DNA of 64,000 nt. Origin: Curvibacter sp. GWA2_63_95 (GTDB lineage: Bacteria; Pseudomonadota; Gammaproteobacteria; Burkholderiales; Burkholderiaceae_C). The DNA lies in NCBI GenBank assembly GCA_001795455.1, contig MGPB01000011.1, positions 60,869-124,868 of the forward strand, read 5' to 3'. The first letter of the stretch is position 1, and each line of letters starts with the position of its first letter. Position numbers and translations under genes: made by a program. Positions 51,062 through 62,750 of this stretch are shown piece after piece. The notes beneath the pieces are model-generated. The model was not told the origin of the DNA, made no database searches, and saw nothing but the letters and a program-made list of their open reading frames with translations.

Positions 51062-51601
51062 TCAAAGTTGTCCGGCCACATGGAAGCCCATTAAGGCCGC
51101 CACCCAGCGGGCCGGGTATTGTTGAATCGCTTCGTTGTAACGCGCAATGATCTGGTTGAAGCCCCCACTGGCACTTTGCACTTTGAGACTGGCGGCCGCC
51201 CAAGCTGCCTGCATTTCCTCGGGCATCACCGGCCCCGCCAAGTCGATGGCCCCGTCACTGGCATCCCCCCATGCTGCGTACAGTGCGGTCCACGCCGCAG
51301 CGAATGCAGCCACGACATCTGGCTGCAAGGATGCCGACCGAGGCTGTGCCAGCACCTGCTCCAAACGAGTTGCTGCTGCGTGCACTTCAGTCCATGGGGT
51401 TGCTGCCAGCGCCACCCCACGCCCCTGATAGGCCGCTGCATACTGCTCAACCAAACGCACGCAAGTACCTGCATGCTTTTCCACCACCCCCAACACTTCC
51501 AGCGCACGTGCGCGCAAGCGCATCAGGCGGTTGTAGAGGCCTACGCCCCAAAACAGGAGAAGGGCCAGAGCCAACCACATCAGCAATGACAGATCCATCA
51601 T
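51062..51601 (-). CDS. LemA family-like membrane protein
   Basis: The 179-residue product has an N-terminal helix (LLMWLALALLLFWGVGLYNRLMRLR), a long helical body and a C terminus IARYNEAIQQYPARWVAALMGF that matches the LemA pattern (YN...P...A..FGF). LemA proteins are membrane-anchored with the domain outside or in the cytoplasm, and their role is unknown. The family relation is distant. ATG at 51601 or the next ATG at 51598 may be used; GAGGG precedes both. It is three bases before rsmB. Confidence 0.75.
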   Translation of the reverse strand: MMDLSLLMWLALALLLFWGVGLYNRLMRLRARALEVLGVVEKHAGTCVRLVEQYAAAYQGRGVALAATPWTEVHAAATRLEQVLAQPRSASLQPDVVAAFAAAWTALYAAWGDASDGAIDLAGPVMPEEMQAAWAAASLKVQSASGGFNQIIARYNEAIQQYPARWVAALMGFHVAGQL

Positions 51602-51610
51602 GACGCCCTC

Positions 51611-51648
51611 AAAAGAAATGCCCCAAGCTGCAGACACATGCTTGGGGC
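51611..51648 (-). terminator. Rho-independent terminator after rpoC
   Basis: On the minus strand: GCCCCAAGC (51648-51640), loop of 11, GCTTGGGGC (51628-51620), then ATTTCTTTT. It lies 27 bases after the rpoC stop and ends the tuf/ribosomal/rpoBC transcript. Its T-tract leads straight into the RBS of the LemA-like gene. Confidence 0.9.
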
Positions 51649-51674
51649 ATTTGCACTAACGCAAGACCAACGGA

Positions 51675-54600
51675 TTATTCAGCCGAAGAGCCCTCATTGG
51701 CTTCAAGTTCGCCAGCAACATCGGCACCACCGGCCAGCTCAGCAGCTTCGGCCTCAGCAATGGCGCGGCGCTCGGCGTCGTCCATCGTTTCGCGCACCTT
51801 GCGGGCCTCATGGTAGGCCAGACCGGTACCGGCGGGAATCAGACGACCCACGATGACGTTTTCCTTCAGACCGCGCAACTCGTCACGCTTGCCCATGATG
51901 GCTGCCTCGGTCAGAACACGGGTCGTTTCCTGGAAAGACGCCGCAGAGATGAAGCTGTCGGTGGACAACGACGCCTTGGTGATACCCAACAACAGGTTGG
52001 TATAGGTCGCCGGGATCTTGCCGTCTGCACGTAAGGCGTCATTGGTGTTGAGCATTTCAGAACGCTCCACCTGCTCACCATTGATGTAGCCAGAATCTCC
52101 CGCGGCTTCAACCACCACGCGACGCAACATCTGGCGAACGATCACTTCAATGTGCTTGTCGTTGATCTTCACGCCTTGCAAGCGGTACACGTCCTGGACT
52201 TCGTCCACGATGTAGCGGGCCAGCTCTTCGGAACCCAGCAGGCGCAGGATGTCTTGCGGATCGGCGGGGCCGTCCACAACGCTTTCGCCCTTGTTAACCA
52301 CCTGGCCTTCGTGCACCAGGATGTTTTTCTCCTTGGGCACGAGCTCTTCCCAGACCTTACCTTCAGGGTCAGTGATCTGCAAACGGACCTTGCCCTTGGT
52401 TTCCTTACCGAAGGACACGGTGCCGGTCACTTCAGCCAAAACACCCTTGTCCTTGGGCGAACGGGCTTCGAACAACTCGGCCACACGCGGCAGACCGCCG
52501 GTAATGTCACGGGTCTTCTGACCTTCGATCGGGATACGCGCCAGCACTTCGCCTGGACCCACGTCCTGACCGTCACGCACCTGCACCAGGGCGCCCACGG
52601 GGAAACCAATAGTCACCGAGTGGTCGGTACCAGGAATCTTCACTTCGTGGCCGGAGGCATCGATCAGCTTGACCTGAGGGCGAACGACCTTGGCTGCGCC
52701 GCGGCGCTTAGGGTCAATCACAACCAGAGTGGACAAGCCAGTAACTTCATCAACCTGCTTGGCGACCGTCAGGCCTTCTTCCACATTTTCGAAATGCGCC
52801 TTGCCGGCAAACTCGGTAATGATGGGGCGTGTCAGGGGATCCCAGTTCGCCAGAATCGCACCGGCCTTGACGGACTGATCGGCCTTGACCGTCAGGATCG
52901 CGCCATAGGGCACCTTGTGGCGTTCGCGCTCACGGCCATGCTCATCATGGATGATGATTTCGCCAGATCGAGCAATCACCACCAACTCACCCTTGCTATT
53001 GGTGACATAGCGCATCGTGGCGTTAAAGCCGATTACGCCATTGGACTTGGCTTCCACACTGGAGGCGATGGCCGCACGCGAAGCAGCACCACCGATGTGG
53101 AAAGTACGCATGGTCAGCTGGGTACCAGGCTCGCCGATGGACTGGGCAGCAATCACACCAACGGCTTCACCGCCGTTGATCAGGCCGCCACGACCCAGGT
53201 CACGTCCATAACACTTGGCGCAGATACCAAAGCGTGTTTCGCAAGTCAACGCGGTACGCACCTTGACTTCATCCACGCCTGCAGCTTCGAGCTCTTCGAT
53301 CAGGTCTTCGTCCAGCATGTCACCGGCCTTGGCCAACACCGAACGGTTCTCGGGATGCAGCACATCGTCGGCAGTGGTACGGCCCAGCACGCGGTCGCGC
53401 AGGGACTCAATCACTTCACCACCTTCAACAATGGCACGCATCAGGTAGCCATTGTGAGTGCCGCAATCCTGCTCGGTCACCACCAGATCCTGCGTCACGT
53501 CAACCAAGCGGCGGGTCAGGTAACCGGAGTTGGCAGTCTTCAACGCCGTATCGGCCAGACCCTTACGGGCACCGTGGGTGGAGATGAAGTACTCCAACAC
53601 GTTCAGACCTTCGCGGAAGTTCGCCGTGATGGGTGTCTCAATGATGGAGCCGTCTGGCTTGGCCATCAGACCACGCATACCAGCAACCTGACGGATCTGG
53701 GCTGCGGAACCACGGGCGCCAGAGTCAGCCATCATGTAGATGGAGTTGAAGGACTCTTGGGCGACTTCCTTGCCGTGACGATCAATCACCATCTCTTTGG
53801 AGAGCTTGGCCATCATCACCTTGGACACTTCGTCACCCGACTTGCCCCAGATGTCCACCACCTTGTTGTAACGCTCGCCAGAAGTCACCAGACCCGAGAC
53901 GTATTGCTGTTCGATCTCTTTGACTTCCTTCTGCGCGCGGCCAATGATGTCATGCTTTTCAGCAGGCACCAACATGTCGTCGATACAGATGGAGATACCA
54001 GCTTTGGTTGCCAAACGGAACCCGCTTTGCAGCAGCTTGTCAGCAAATACCACCGTTTCTTTCAATCCGCACTTGCGGAAAGAAACGTTAATAAGCTTGG
54101 AGATTTCCTTCTTCTTCAACGCCTTGTTGATGTTGGAGAAAGGCAGGCCTTTGGGCAGAATTTCAGACAGCAACGCACGGCCGGCCGTGGTTTCCCACAG
54201 TTTGGTCGAGGGTTCGAACTCACCGGTTTCCTTGTTCTTGGTCCACTCGGTCAAGCGTACGTTGATGCGCGCATTGAGTTCAACTGCACCACCGTCAAAG
54301 GCGCGCTGGACTTCACCGGTATCGGCAAAAATCAGACCCTCACCCTTCCCGTTGATACGGTCACGGGTGGTGTAGTACAGACCCAGCACCACGTCTTGGG
54401 ACGGGACGATGGATGGCTCGCCGTTGGCGGGGAACAGCACGTTGTTGGAAGCCAGCATCAAAGTGCGTGCTTCCATTTGTGCTTCTACCGACAAAGGTAC
54501 GTGAACAGCCATTTGGTCACCGTCGAAGTCGGCGTTAAACGCCGCGCAAACGAGGGGGTGCAACTGGATGGCCTTGCCTTCGATCAGGATGGGCTCAAAA

Positions 54601-55901
54601 GCCTGGATACCCAAACGGTGCAGCGTAGGCGCACGGTTCAGCATCACGGGATGCTCTTTGATGACCTCTTCCAGAATATCCCACACGACTGGCGTGCCGG
54701 ATTCGACTTCCTTCTTGGCGGCCTTGATGGTGGTGGCAATACCCATGGCTTCCAGGCGCGCGAAGATGAAGGGCTTGAACAATTCCAAAGCCATCAATTT
54801 CGGCAGGCCACACTGGTGCAGCTTGAGTGTGGGGCCCACGGTAATCACGGAACGACCAGAGTAGTCCACGCGCTTGCCCAGCAAGTTCTGGCGGAAACGA
54901 CCGGATTTACCCTTGATCATGTCGGCCAAAGACTTGAGCGCGCGCTTGTTGGCACCTGTCATCGCCTTGCCACGACGGCCGTTGTCCAGCAAGCTGTCCA
55001 CGGCTTCTTGCAACATGCGCTTTTCGTTGCGTGCAATGATTTCCGGCGCCTTGAGTTCCAGCAAACGGCGCAAACGGCTGTTGCGGTTGATCACGCGACG
55101 GTACAAGTCGTTCAGGTCGGAGGTCGCAAAGCGGCCGCCGTCCAGCGGAACCAGCGGACGCAGGTCCGGTGGCAACACGGGCAGCACATCCAACACCATC
55201 CATTCAGGCTTGATACCGGATTTCTTGAACGCCTCCAGAACCTTCAAACGCTTGGCGTTTTTCTTGATCTTGAGCTCAGAACCGGTCAGGTCATTGCGCA
55301 ACTTCTCGATTGAGCCGTCGATGTCAATGCTCTCCAACAGGTCTTTGATACCTTCGGCGCCCATCTTGGCAATGAACTCATCGCCATATTCTTGGAACTT
55401 GGCGTCGTAATCATCTTCCGACATGATGCTGTACTTCTTCAGCGGAGTCATGCCGGGGTCGGTGACCACATATGCTTCGAAATACAGCACACGCTCGATG
55501 TCACGCAGCGTCATGTCCAGCACCAAGCCCAAACGGCTGGGCAAGGACTTCAGGAACCAGATGTGTGCGCACGGCGCAGCCAGGTCGATATGGCCCATGC
55601 GTTCGCGGCGAACTTTGGTCTGTGTAACTTCAACGCCGCACTTCTCACAGATCACACCACGGTGCTTCAAGCGCTTGTACTTGCCGCACAAGCATTCGTA
55701 GTCCTTGATAGGTCCGAAAATCTTGGCGCAAAACAAGCCATCACGCTCAGGCTTGAAGGTGCGGTAGTTGATGGTTTCAGGCTTCTTGACTTCGCCGAAA
55801 GACCAAGAACGGATCTTCTCAGGAGAAGCCATGCCGATCTTGATGGCATCGAAATGCTCATCGGGCGTGAACTGCTTGAACAGGTCGAGTAAAGATTTCA
55901 T
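51675..55901 (-). CDS. rpoC: RNA polymerase subunit beta-prime RpoC
   Basis: RpoC is the beta-prime subunit of core RNA polymerase. The 1408-residue length is normal for betaproteobacteria. It starts [11 protein letters not shown], has the N-terminal zinc site [20 protein letters not shown], the active-site motif NADFDGDQM, the second zinc site [15 protein letters not shown] and the bridge-helix region. The ATG at 55901 has an RBS and is chosen over a longer frame. It follows rpoB after 19 bases. Confidence 0.98.
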   Translation of the reverse strand: MKSLLDLFKQFTPDEHFDAIKIGMASPEKIRSWSFGEVKKPETINYRTFKPERDGLFCAKIFGPIKDYECLCGKYKRLKHRGVICEKCGVEVTQTKVRRERMGHIDLAAPCAHIWFLKSLPSRLGLVLDMTLRDIERVLYFEAYVVTDPGMTPLKKYSIMSEDDYDAKFQEYGDEFIAKMGAEGIKDLLESIDIDGSIEKLRNDLTGSELKIKKNAKRLKVLEAFKKSGIKPEWMVLDVLPVLPPDLRPLVPLDGGRFATSDLNDLYRRVINRNSRLRRLLELKAPEIIARNEKRMLQEAVDSLLDNGRRGKAMTGANKRALKSLADMIKGKSGRFRQNLLGKRVDYSGRSVITVGPTLKLHQCGLPKLMALELFKPFIFARLEAMGIATTIKAAKKEVESGTPVVWDILEEVIKEHPVMLNRAPTLHRLGIQAFEPILIEGKAIQLHPLVCAAFNADFDGDQMAVHVPLSVEAQMEARTLMLASNNVLFPANGEPSIVPSQDVVLGLYYTTRDRINGKGEGLIFADTGEVQRAFDGGAVELNARINVRLTEWTKNKETGEFEPSTKLWETTAGRALLSEILPKGLPFSNINKALKKKEISKLINVSFRKCGLKETVVFADKLLQSGFRLATKAGISICIDDMLVPAEKHDIIGRAQKEVKEIEQQYVSGLVTSGERYNKVVDIWGKSGDEVSKVMMAKLSKEMVIDRHGKEVAQESFNSIYMMADSGARGSAAQIRQVAGMRGLMAKPDGSIIETPITANFREGLNVLEYFISTHGARKGLADTALKTANSGYLTRRLVDVTQDLVVTEQDCGTHNGYLMRAIVEGGEVIESLRDRVLGRTTADDVLHPENRSVLAKAGDMLDEDLIEELEAAGVDEVKVRTALTCETRFGICAKCYGRDLGRGGLINGGEAVGVIAAQSIGEPGTQLTMRTFHIGGAASRAAIASSVEAKSNGVIGFNATMRYVTNSKGELVVIARSGEIIIHDEHGRERERHKVPYGAILTVKADQSVKAGAILANWDPLTRPIITEFAGKAHFENVEEGLTVAKQVDEVTGLSTLVVIDPKRRGAAKVVRPQVKLIDASGHEVKIPGTDHSVTIGFPVGALVQVRDGQDVGPGEVLARIPIEGQKTRDITGGLPRVAELFEARSPKDKGVLAEVTGTVSFGKETKGKVRLQITDPEGKVWEELVPKEKNILVHEGQVVNKGESVVDGPADPQDILRLLGSEELARYIVDEVQDVYRLQGVKINDKHIEVIVRQMLRRVVVEAAGDSGYINGEQVERSEMLNTNDALRADGKIPATYTNLLLGITKASLSTDSFISAASFQETTRVLTEAAIMGKRDELRGLKENVIVGRLIPAGTGLAYHEARKVRETMDDAERRAIAEAEAAELAGGADVAGELEANEGSSAE

Positions 55902-55920
55902 GTGACTCTTTCCCTTGTCT

Positions 55921-58900
55921 TTAAGAACGATCCAGCTCAATGTCGATGCCCAAGGAACGGATTTCCTTGACCAACACATTGAACGATTCCGGCATGCCGG
56001 CTTCAATAGAGTGTTCGCCCTTGACGATGTTTTCGTACACCTTGGTACGACCTTGCACGTCATCGGACTTGACCGTCAGCATTTCCTGCAGCACGTAGGA
56101 AGCACCGTAGGCTTCCAACGCCCACACTTCCATTTCACCGAAGCGCTGACCACCGAACTGGGCCTTACCACCCAGAGGCTGCTGGGTCACCAAGCTGTAA
56201 GGACCGGTAGAACGGGCGTGCATCTTGTCGTCCACCAAGTGGTGCAACTTCAGGTAGTGCATATAGCCCACGGTGGTCGTGCGCTCGAAGGCATCACCAC
56301 TGCGACCGTCATACAGCTGCGCTTGCGTACGTGTGGCGGTCAGCCCCTTGGCCTTGGCCACATCGTCCGGGTACGCCAGCTGCAACATGTCGCCGATTTC
56401 CTTTTCCGTCGCACCGTCAAACACGGGGGACGCAAATGGCACACCACTGGTGAGCTCTTGGGCCATTTCCTGCACCTCTGCATCAGACAGCTGTGCCAAG
56501 TCTTCCTTGCGACCGGCGCTGTTGTAGACCTGCTCCAAGAAACCTCGGATTTCCGTTGTCGCAGCTTCGCGCTGCAACATATCTCCGATACGTTGACCCA
56601 AGCCCTTGCCAGCCCAGCCCAAGTGCACTTCCAACACCTGGCCGATGTTCATACGCGATGGAACGCCCAACGGGTTCAACACGATGTCCACCGGGGTGCC
56701 GTCCGCCAGATAGGGCATATCTTCGACAGGCGTGATCTTGGAAACAACACCCTTGTTCCCGTGGCGACCGGCCATCTTGTCACCAGGCTGCAGGCGACGC
56801 TTGACCGCGATGTAGACCTTAACCATCTTGAGCACGCCCGCAGGCAACTCATCTCCCTGGGTGAGCTTCTTGCGCTTTTCTTCAAATGCCAGGTCGAAAC
56901 TGTGGCGGGTTTGTTCCAGCGAGTTCTTGATGCTTTCCAGCTGGCTTGCCACCTCTTCATCGGCAGGACGAATGTCAAACCAGTGGAACTTCTCGACAGA
57001 AGTCAAATAGGCCTTGTCCAGCTTGGTGCCCTTGGCCAGCTTCTGAGGTCCGCCATTGGCAACCTTGCCGGTCAACAACTTCTCAATACGGTCAAATGCA
57101 TCAGCTTCAACAATACGCAACTGGTCGTTCAGATCAAGACGGAAGCGCTTGAGTTCGTCGTCAATAATCTGCTGCGCACGGCGGTCGCGCGTGATGCCTT
57201 CACGGGTGAAAACTTGCACGTCGATCACGGTACCGGAGCTGCCCTGATCCACACGCAAAGAAGTGTCTTTCACGTCGCTGGCTTTTTCGCCGAAGATGGC
57301 GCGCAGCAGCTTCTCTTCTGGAGTGAGCGTGGTTTCACCCTTGGGCGTAACCTTGCCGACCAACGTATCACCAGGCAGCACTTCTGCGCCGACGTAGATG
57401 ATGCCGGACTCATCCAAACGGTTCAGTTGCTGCTCGCTCAGATTGGGAATGTCGCGGGTAATTTCCTCCGCACCCAACTTGGTGTCACGCGCCATCACCA
57501 CGAGCTCTTCGATGTGGATGGAGGTGTAGCGGTCTTCGGCCACCACGCGCTCACTGATTAAAATCGAGTCTTCGAAGTTGTAGCCGTTCCAAGGCATAAA
57601 CGCCACCAGCATGTTCTGACCGATGGCGATTTCGCCCAAATCGGTGGAAGCACCGTCGGCAATTACATCTCCCTTGGAGAGCTTGTCGCCCTTCTTGACG
57701 ATGGGGCGCTGATGGATGTTGGTGTTCTGGTTGGAACGTTGGTACTTGATGAGGTTGTAGATGTCCACGCCCACTTCCCCGGCTTGCGCTTCGGCGTCGT
57801 TCACGCGAATCACCACACGGGTCGCATCCACATAGTCCACGATGCCGCCACGGGTAGCGGTGACCACCGTGCCCGAATCGACTGCAGCAACGCGCTCAAT
57901 ACCGGTACCCACCATGGGTTTTTCAGGGCGCAGCACAGGCACAGCTTGGCGCGACATGTTGGCACCCATCAAAGCGCGGTTCGCATCATCGTGCTCCAGG
58001 AACGGCACCAGGGACGCCGCTACGGACACGATCTGCGCGGGCGACACGTCCATGTACTGCACGCGGTCCGCGCTCACCAGGATGGATTCACCCTTTTCAC
58101 GGGCCGACACCAAGTCACCGATCAGCACGCCATCCTTGTTCAGGGTAGCGTTGGCCTGGGCAATCACGTACTTGCCTTCTTCGATGGCAGACAGGTAGTC
58201 GATATCGTTCGTCACCTTGCTGTCTACCACACGGCGGTACGGTGTCTCGATGAAACCGTATTCGTTCAAGCGGGCGTACAAAGCCAGCGAGTTGATCAGA
58301 CCAATGTTTGGACCTTCAGGCGTTTCAATAGGGCAGACACGACCGTAGTGGGTCACGTGCACGTCACGCACTTCGAAGCCGGCACGTTCACGCGTCAAAC
58401 CACCCGGGCCAAGGGCCGATACACGGCGCTTGTGGGTGATTTCGGCCAGCGGGTTGGTCTGGTCCATGAACTGGGACAGCTGCGAGGCACCGAAGAACTC
58501 TTTCAACGCGGCCGAGATAGGCTTGCTGTTGATCAGGTCGTGCGGCATCAGAGGCTCTTGCTCGGCTTGGCCCAGACGTTCCTTCACAGCCTTTTCGATA
58601 CGTGCCAAACCGGTACGGTACTGGTTTTCCGCCAGTTCGCCCACGCAACGCACGCGGCGGTTGCCCAAGTGGTCGATGTCGTCAACGTCGCCACGGCCGT
58701 TGCGCAGATCCACCAGGATCTTGACCACAGCCAGAATGTCTTCGTTGGTCAGCACCATGGGGCCGGTCGATTCCGAGCGGCCCATCTTGGCGTTGAACTT
58801 CATGCGACCCACGCGCGACAAATCGTAGGTGTCGGGGTTGTAGAACAGGCGCTGGAACAGCGCTTGCACTGCGTCTTCTGTCGGTGGCTCGCCAGGACGC

Positions 58901-60033
58901 ATCATGCGGTAGATCGCAACACGCGCAGCAAACTCATCGACTGTTTCGTCGGTACGCAGAGTCTGCGAAATGTAGGCGCCTTGGTCCAGTTCGTTCGTGT
59001 AGATGCAGGCCAGATCCTGAATGCCTGCAGTACGCAGCTTTTTCAGCAAGGCCTCGGTCAGCTCTTCGTTGGCCTTGGCCACGATTTCACCAGTGTCACC
59101 GTCGACCACATTGCGGGCCACCACACGACCAATCAGGAAGTCTTCGGGTACGCTGATATGCGAGGTGCCAGATTGCTCCAGCTCACGCGTGTGACGAGCC
59201 GTCACGCGCTTGTCCTTTGCGACCACGACTTTGCCAGACTTGTCTGTGATGTCGAAACGGGCTACTTCGCCACGCAGACGTTCAGCCACAAATTCCATTT
59301 GCGCGCCGCTGTCCATCAAACGGAAGTTGTCGTTGACAAAGAAGTTTGCCAGGATGGACTCGTTGTTCAGGCCAATGGCCTTCAACAGAATCGTGACCGG
59401 CATCTTGCGGCGGCGGTCCACACGGAAGTACAGCAGGTCCTTGGGGTCGAATTCGAAGTCAAGCCAGGAACCGCGATAGGGGATGATGCGTGCGGAGAAC
59501 AGCAACTTGCCCGAGCTGTGGGTCTTGCCCTTGTCGTGCTCAAAAAACACACCAGGCGAACGGTGCAACTGGGACACGATCACGCGTTCCGTGCCGTTGA
59601 TGATGAAGGAGCCCTTGCCAGTCATCAGGGGCACTTCGCCCATGTAGACTTCTTGTTCCTTGACCTCCTTGACCACCTTGTTTTGACCGGTCGACGACTC
59701 GCGGTCATAAATGATCAGTTGGACTTTGGCACGCACAGCGGAGGCGAAGGTCAACCCACGGGTTTGGCATTCACGCACATCGAACGCAGGCTTGGCGAGG
59801 TTGTACTCCAGGTACTTCATCTCCACAAAACCGTTGTGAGAGACGATGGGGAAAGCAGCTTCAAACGCAGCCTGCAGACCTTCTGCAGTTCGTTTTTTGG
59901 GGGCAACATCGGCCTGCAGAAACGCGGTGTACGCGTCTTTTTGCATCTGCAGCAGGTAGGGAATCTCGAGCACGCTATCGCGACTACCGAAGTTTTTGCG
60001 AATCCGCTTGCGTTCTGTGTATGTGTAAGCCAT
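55921..60033 (-). CDS. rpoB: RNA polymerase subunit beta RpoB
   Basis: RpoB is the beta subunit of core RNA polymerase and the rifampicin target. The 1370-residue protein starts [16 protein letters not shown]. The rifampicin region reads [19 protein letters not shown], then [16 protein letters not shown], with no known resistance changes in the key Ser/His/Asp positions. The C terminus has [22 protein letters not shown] site precedes the ATG at 60033. Confidence 0.98.
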   Translation of the reverse strand: MAYTYTERKRIRKNFGSRDSVLEIPYLLQMQKDAYTAFLQADVAPKKRTAEGLQAAFEAAFPIVSHNGFVEMKYLEYNLAKPAFDVRECQTRGLTFASAVRAKVQLIIYDRESSTGQNKVVKEVKEQEVYMGEVPLMTGKGSFIINGTERVIVSQLHRSPGVFFEHDKGKTHSSGKLLFSARIIPYRGSWLDFEFDPKDLLYFRVDRRRKMPVTILLKAIGLNNESILANFFVNDNFRLMDSGAQMEFVAERLRGEVARFDITDKSGKVVVAKDKRVTARHTRELEQSGTSHISVPEDFLIGRVVARNVVDGDTGEIVAKANEELTEALLKKLRTAGIQDLACIYTNELDQGAYISQTLRTDETVDEFAARVAIYRMMRPGEPPTEDAVQALFQRLFYNPDTYDLSRVGRMKFNAKMGRSESTGPMVLTNEDILAVVKILVDLRNGRGDVDDIDHLGNRRVRCVGELAENQYRTGLARIEKAVKERLGQAEQEPLMPHDLINSKPISAALKEFFGASQLSQFMDQTNPLAEITHKRRVSALGPGGLTRERAGFEVRDVHVTHYGRVCPIETPEGPNIGLINSLALYARLNEYGFIETPYRRVVDSKVTNDIDYLSAIEEGKYVIAQANATLNKDGVLIGDLVSAREKGESILVSADRVQYMDVSPAQIVSVAASLVPFLEHDDANRALMGANMSRQAVPVLRPEKPMVGTGIERVAAVDSGTVVTATRGGIVDYVDATRVVIRVNDAEAQAGEVGVDIYNLIKYQRSNQNTNIHQRPIVKKGDKLSKGDVIADGASTDLGEIAIGQNMLVAFMPWNGYNFEDSILISERVVAEDRYTSIHIEELVVMARDTKLGAEEITRDIPNLSEQQLNRLDESGIIYVGAEVLPGDTLVGKVTPKGETTLTPEEKLLRAIFGEKASDVKDTSLRVDQGSSGTVIDVQVFTREGITRDRRAQQIIDDELKRFRLDLNDQLRIVEADAFDRIEKLLTGKVANGGPQKLAKGTKLDKAYLTSVEKFHWFDIRPADEEVASQLESIKNSLEQTRHSFDLAFEEKRKKLTQGDELPAGVLKMVKVYIAVKRRLQPGDKMAGRHGNKGVVSKITPVEDMPYLADGTPVDIVLNPLGVPSRMNIGQVLEVHLGWAGKGLGQRIGDMLQREAATTEIRGFLEQVYNSAGRKEDLAQLSDAEVQEMAQELTSGVPFASPVFDGATEKEIGDMLQLAYPDDVAKAKGLTATRTQAQLYDGRSGDAFERTTTVGYMHYLKLHHLVDDKMHARSTGPYSLVTQQPLGGKAQFGGQRFGEMEVWALEAYGASYVLQEMLTVKSDDVQGRTKVYENIVKGEHSIEAGMPESFNVLVKEIRSLGIDIELDRS

Positions 60034-60197
60034 TAGATCTCCGGGCAAAGGCTGAGGAATCCTGGGGGTCCTAGGCGACTGTCGTGTTGAGCACCACTCT
60101 CAACAGGCTTGGTGATTGGCCACTACCAATCATTGGCGGACGGTCGCGCATTGCACGCAACCCGAACCAAGGCATCTTCTGCAGTCGGATCAGAAGA

Positions 60198-60231
60198 CAC
60201 TCAAAAACAGTTTGAAAACCGTTTTTGAGTG
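60198..60231 (-). promoter_or_regulatory. Long hairpin in the rplL-rpoB gap
   Basis: CACTCAAAAAC (60198-60208) and GTTTTTGAGTG (60221-60231) form a perfect 11-base stem with a 12-base loop. It lacks a T-run after the stem on the minus strand. In many bacteria the rplL-rpoB gap carries an attenuator and an RNase III processing hairpin; this could be the latter. Confidence 0.6.
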
Positions 60232-60262
60232 CGCACTAATTTCAAAGCTCACAAGCAGCAAA

Positions 60263-60292
60263 GGCTGGAGGCCCTTTAAAGAACCTCCAGCC
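60263..60292 (-). terminator. Attenuator-like hairpin after rplL
   Basis: GGCTGGAGG and CCTCCAGCC (60263-60271 and 60284-60292) make a 9-base GC-rich stem 16 bases after the rplL stop, followed on the minus strand by CTTTGCTGCTTG. This is expected for the partial terminator that lowers rpoBC relative to the ribosomal proteins. Confidence 0.68.
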
Positions 60293-60308
60293 CAGGCAAA
60301 GCAGTCGA

Positions 60309-60683
60309 TTACTTGAGTTCGACCTTTGCGCCAGCTTCTTCCAGCTTCTTCTTGGCAGCTTCAGCATCAGCCTTGGCAACACCTTCCTTGACAGCCTTGG
60401 GAGCGCCATCCACCAAATCCTTGGCTTCTTTCAAGCCCAGACCTGTGATTTCGCGCACGGCCTTGATGACGGACACTTTGTTAGCGCCGGCTTCAGTCAA
60501 CACCACGTTGAATTCAGTCTTTTCTTCAGCAGCGGCAGCGGCACCACCACCAGCGGCAGCGGGTGCTGCCATAGCAGCAGCGCTCACACCAAACTTCTCT
60601 TCGATGGCTTTCACCAGGTCGTTGAGTTCCATGACCGTCATGCTATCCAGCGCGGTCAAAAATGCGTCTTTATCGAATGCCAT
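60309..60683 (-). CDS. rplL: 50S ribosomal protein L7/L12
   Basis: L7/L12 forms the ribosome stalk that recruits translation factors. The 124-residue protein has an N-terminal dimer helix pair ([20 protein letters not shown]), a flexible Ala/Gly hinge ([18 protein letters not shown]) and a C-terminal domain ([36 protein letters not shown]). It lies 42 bases after rplJ. Confidence 0.98.
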   Translation of the reverse strand: MAFDKDAFLTALDSMTVMELNDLVKAIEEKFGVSAAAMAAPAAAGGGAAAAAEEKTEFNVVLTEAGANKVSVIKAVREITGLGLKEAKDLVDGAPKAVKEGVAKADAEAAKKKLEEAGAKVELK

Positions 60684-60725
60684 TTTGATTTCCTAACAAT
60701 ATTGGTTTCTACAGGCAGTCCGCAA

Positions 60726-61253
60726 TTAAGCGGCCACTGCCTCTGCGGGGGCAGCTTCTGCTGCACCTGCGCCACGTTGCTCCGCCAAAGCCGACAGCAC
60801 GCGTGCGGTACGGGAAATGGGGGACTGCATCAAGCCCAACAACTGCGCCAACAACACTTCCTTGGAAGGGATGCTTGCCAATTGCTTCACGCCGTTCACG
60901 TCCAGGGCCTTGCCGCCATACGCACCAGCACGGATCACCAACTTGTCGTTGGTTTTCGCGAACTCGGCCACCACTTTTGCGGCGGCGACTGCGTCTTCGG
61001 AAAAGCCATAGATCAGAGGACCGGTCATCTGGCCGGACACGACGTCGAACTGGCTACCAGCGACAGCACGGCGGGCCAAGGTGTTTTTCAACACACTCAG
61101 GCTCACACCAGCGCTGCGCGCGGTATTGCGCAGTTTGGTCATGTCAGCGACCGTGATGCCGCGGTATTCCGCGATCACGAGCGTTTGAGCTTTAGCGGCG
61201 AGGCCGGTCACATCACTGATGACCGCTTCTTTCTCACTGCGATTAAGACTCAA
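60726..61253 (-). CDS. rplJ: 50S ribosomal protein L10 (TTG start)
   Basis: L10 is the base of the L7/L12 stalk. The 175-residue protein has [32 protein letters not shown] and a C-terminal Ala-rich tail. No ATG is available at the right place. The start is TTG at 61253 (TTG AGT CTT AAT) with GGAG six bases before it. A TTG start limits synthesis and would fit L10 autoregulation through the leader. The leader (61254-61484) contains a palindrome. Confidence 0.96.
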   Translation of the reverse strand: MSLNRSEKEAVISDVTGLAAKAQTLVIAEYRGITVADMTKLRNTARSAGVSLSVLKNTLARRAVAGSQFDVVSGQMTGPLIYGFSEDAVAAAKVVAEFAKTNDKLVIRAGAYGGKALDVNGVKQLASIPSKEVLLAQLLGLMQSPISRTARVLSALAEQRGAGAAEAAPAEAVAA

Positions 61254-61484
61254 GGTCTACTCCTTTAAATGCACCTTGCAACTTGCGTTACGCGGTGCTC
61301 CACATTGCAGCGACCAACTGTTAACAGAATTCACATTCCATCTGCAGCGGGATCGCCATCTGCGTTGGCTTCAAACTATTAAGTGCAGTTGCCTGCACAC
61401 CAACGGTCTTGGATGGCTCGTTCAGCCAGCTGGCTGAACGACCCACCACCCTAAGCCGCCGTTTCCGGAGGCTTAAATTTGCGA
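61254..61484 (-). promoter_or_regulatory. rplJ leader, probable L10 autoregulation site
   Basis: The 231-base gap between rplA and rplJ is the place where L10 or L10-L12 represses translation in known bacteria. A 24-base perfect palindrome, CGTTCAGCCAGCTGGCTGAACG at its core, lies at 61418-61441. There is no T-run after it, so it may be a structural or protein-binding element. A promoter for rplJL is likely here as well. Confidence 0.6.
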
Positions 61485-62180
61485 TTACGCCGAGATGGTT
61501 TGCAGGTCCACGCGGACACCAACGCCCATGGTCGACGAAACAGCGATCTTGCGCAAATACAAGCCCTTGCTGGAAGCAGGCTTAGCTTTGTTCAAAGCAT
61601 CCACCAACGCAGCCAAGTTACCTTGCAGTTTTGCAGCATCGAAGGAGTTGCGACCAATGGTGCTGTGCACGATACCGGCCTTGTCGACACGGAACTGCAC
61701 CTGACCAGCCTTGGCATTCTTCACGGCAGTAGCCACATCAGGAGTCACGGTACCGACTTTGGGGTTAGGCATCAAACCACGTGGTCCCAGAATCTGACCC
61801 AAGGTACCCACAATGCGCATGGCATCAGGGGCAGCAATCACGATGTCGAAAGGCATGTCACCGGCCTTGACCATGGCGGCCAAGTCGTCCATACCCACAA
61901 CGTCCGCACCGGCGGCCTTGGCCTCTTCAGCCTTCGCACCTTGGGCGAACACAGCCACGCGCTTGGTCTTGCCAGTGCCGTTAGGCAGCACCACAGCACC
62001 ACGCACCACCTGGTCAGACTTCTTGGCATCGATGCCGAGCTGCACAGCCACGTCGATGGATTCATCGAATTTGGCGTTGGCGAATTCCTTGACCAGGCCC
62101 AGGGCATCGGTCAGTGCATACAGCTTGTTGCTGTCGATCTTGCCAACTTGGGCTTTTTGCTTTTTAGTGAGCTTGGACAT
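61485..62180 (-). CDS. rplA: 50S ribosomal protein L1
   Basis: L1 binds 23S rRNA at the L1 stalk. The 231-residue protein has [14 protein letters not shown] at the start, [19 protein letters not shown] and the signature region [17 protein letters not shown]. The ATG directly abuts the rplK stop. L1 usually represses the rplKA message at a site in rplK. Confidence 0.98.
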   Translation of the reverse strand: MSKLTKKQKAQVGKIDSNKLYALTDALGLVKEFANAKFDESIDVAVQLGIDAKKSDQVVRGAVVLPNGTGKTKRVAVFAQGAKAEEAKAAGADVVGMDDLAAMVKAGDMPFDIVIAAPDAMRIVGTLGQILGPRGLMPNPKVGTVTPDVATAVKNAKAGQVQFRVDKAGIVHSTIGRNSFDAAKLQGNLAALVDALNKAKPASSKGLYLRKIAVSSTMGVGVRVDLQTISA

Positions 62181-62612
62181 TTACACGCCCTCCACATTCA
62201 CGCCCATGGAGCGGGCAGAACCAGCGATGGTACGAACGGCTGCATCCAGATCGGCGGCAGTCATGTCTTTCATCTTGGTCTTTGCAATTTCTTCGAGCTG
62301 AGCACGGGTGATCTTGCCAACCTTATCCTTCAGAGGATTGGAGGATCCCTTGTCCAACTTGATGGCCTTCTTGATCAGCACGGTGGCTGGAGGCGTCTTG
62401 ATGACAAACGTGAAGCTCTTGTCAGCAAATGCTGTGATCACCACAGGCAAAGGCAGACCGGGCTCGACACCTTGAGTCTGCGCATTGAATGCCTTGCAGA
62501 ACTCCATGATGTTCAGACCACGTTGACCCAAAGCTGGGCCAATAGGGGGGGATGGATTGGCTTTACCAGCTGGCACTTGCAGCTTGATGAAACCAACGAT
62601 TTTCTTCGCCAT
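62181..62612 (-). CDS. rplK: 50S ribosomal protein L11
   Basis: L11 binds the GTPase centre of 23S rRNA. The 143-residue protein has [24 protein letters not shown] at the start and [17 protein letters not shown] [15 protein letters not shown]. The 138-base gap to nusG contains a small hairpin (62727-62744). The gene is cotranscribed with rplA. Confidence 0.98.
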   Translation of the reverse strand: MAKKIVGFIKLQVPAGKANPSPPIGPALGQRGLNIMEFCKAFNAQTQGVEPGLPLPVVITAFADKSFTFVIKTPPATVLIKKAIKLDKGSSNPLKDKVGKITRAQLEEIAKTKMKDMTAADLDAAVRTIAGSARSMGVNVEGV

Positions 62613-62726
62613 GATTTCTCCTTACGGGTAATAGCGCCTTGGTTCTGAACAACTCAGACCGTGGCTCCCCGGGGTTAACGACTCTTATCACCCATTCGCG
62701 CCGAGTCGGACAACGCAAATGCAATA

Positions 62727-62744
62727 CCAGCCATCACTGGCTGG
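62727..62744 (-). terminator. Small hairpin after nusG
   Basis: CCAGCCA, loop GTGA, TGGCTGG on the minus strand, six bases after the nusG stop, followed by TATTGCATTTG. It may be a weak terminator or processing site between nusG and rplK. Confidence 0.5.
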
Positions 62745-62750
62745 CAAATC

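Noticed and set aside
57712..60036. Open frame of 774 codons on the plus strand opposite rpoB
   Set aside because: It is His/Val/Gln-rich with no family pattern and is a shadow of the strong codon bias of rpoB. The same holds for the 548-codon frame at 55915-57561 and the 1053-codon frame opposite rpoC at 52152-55313.
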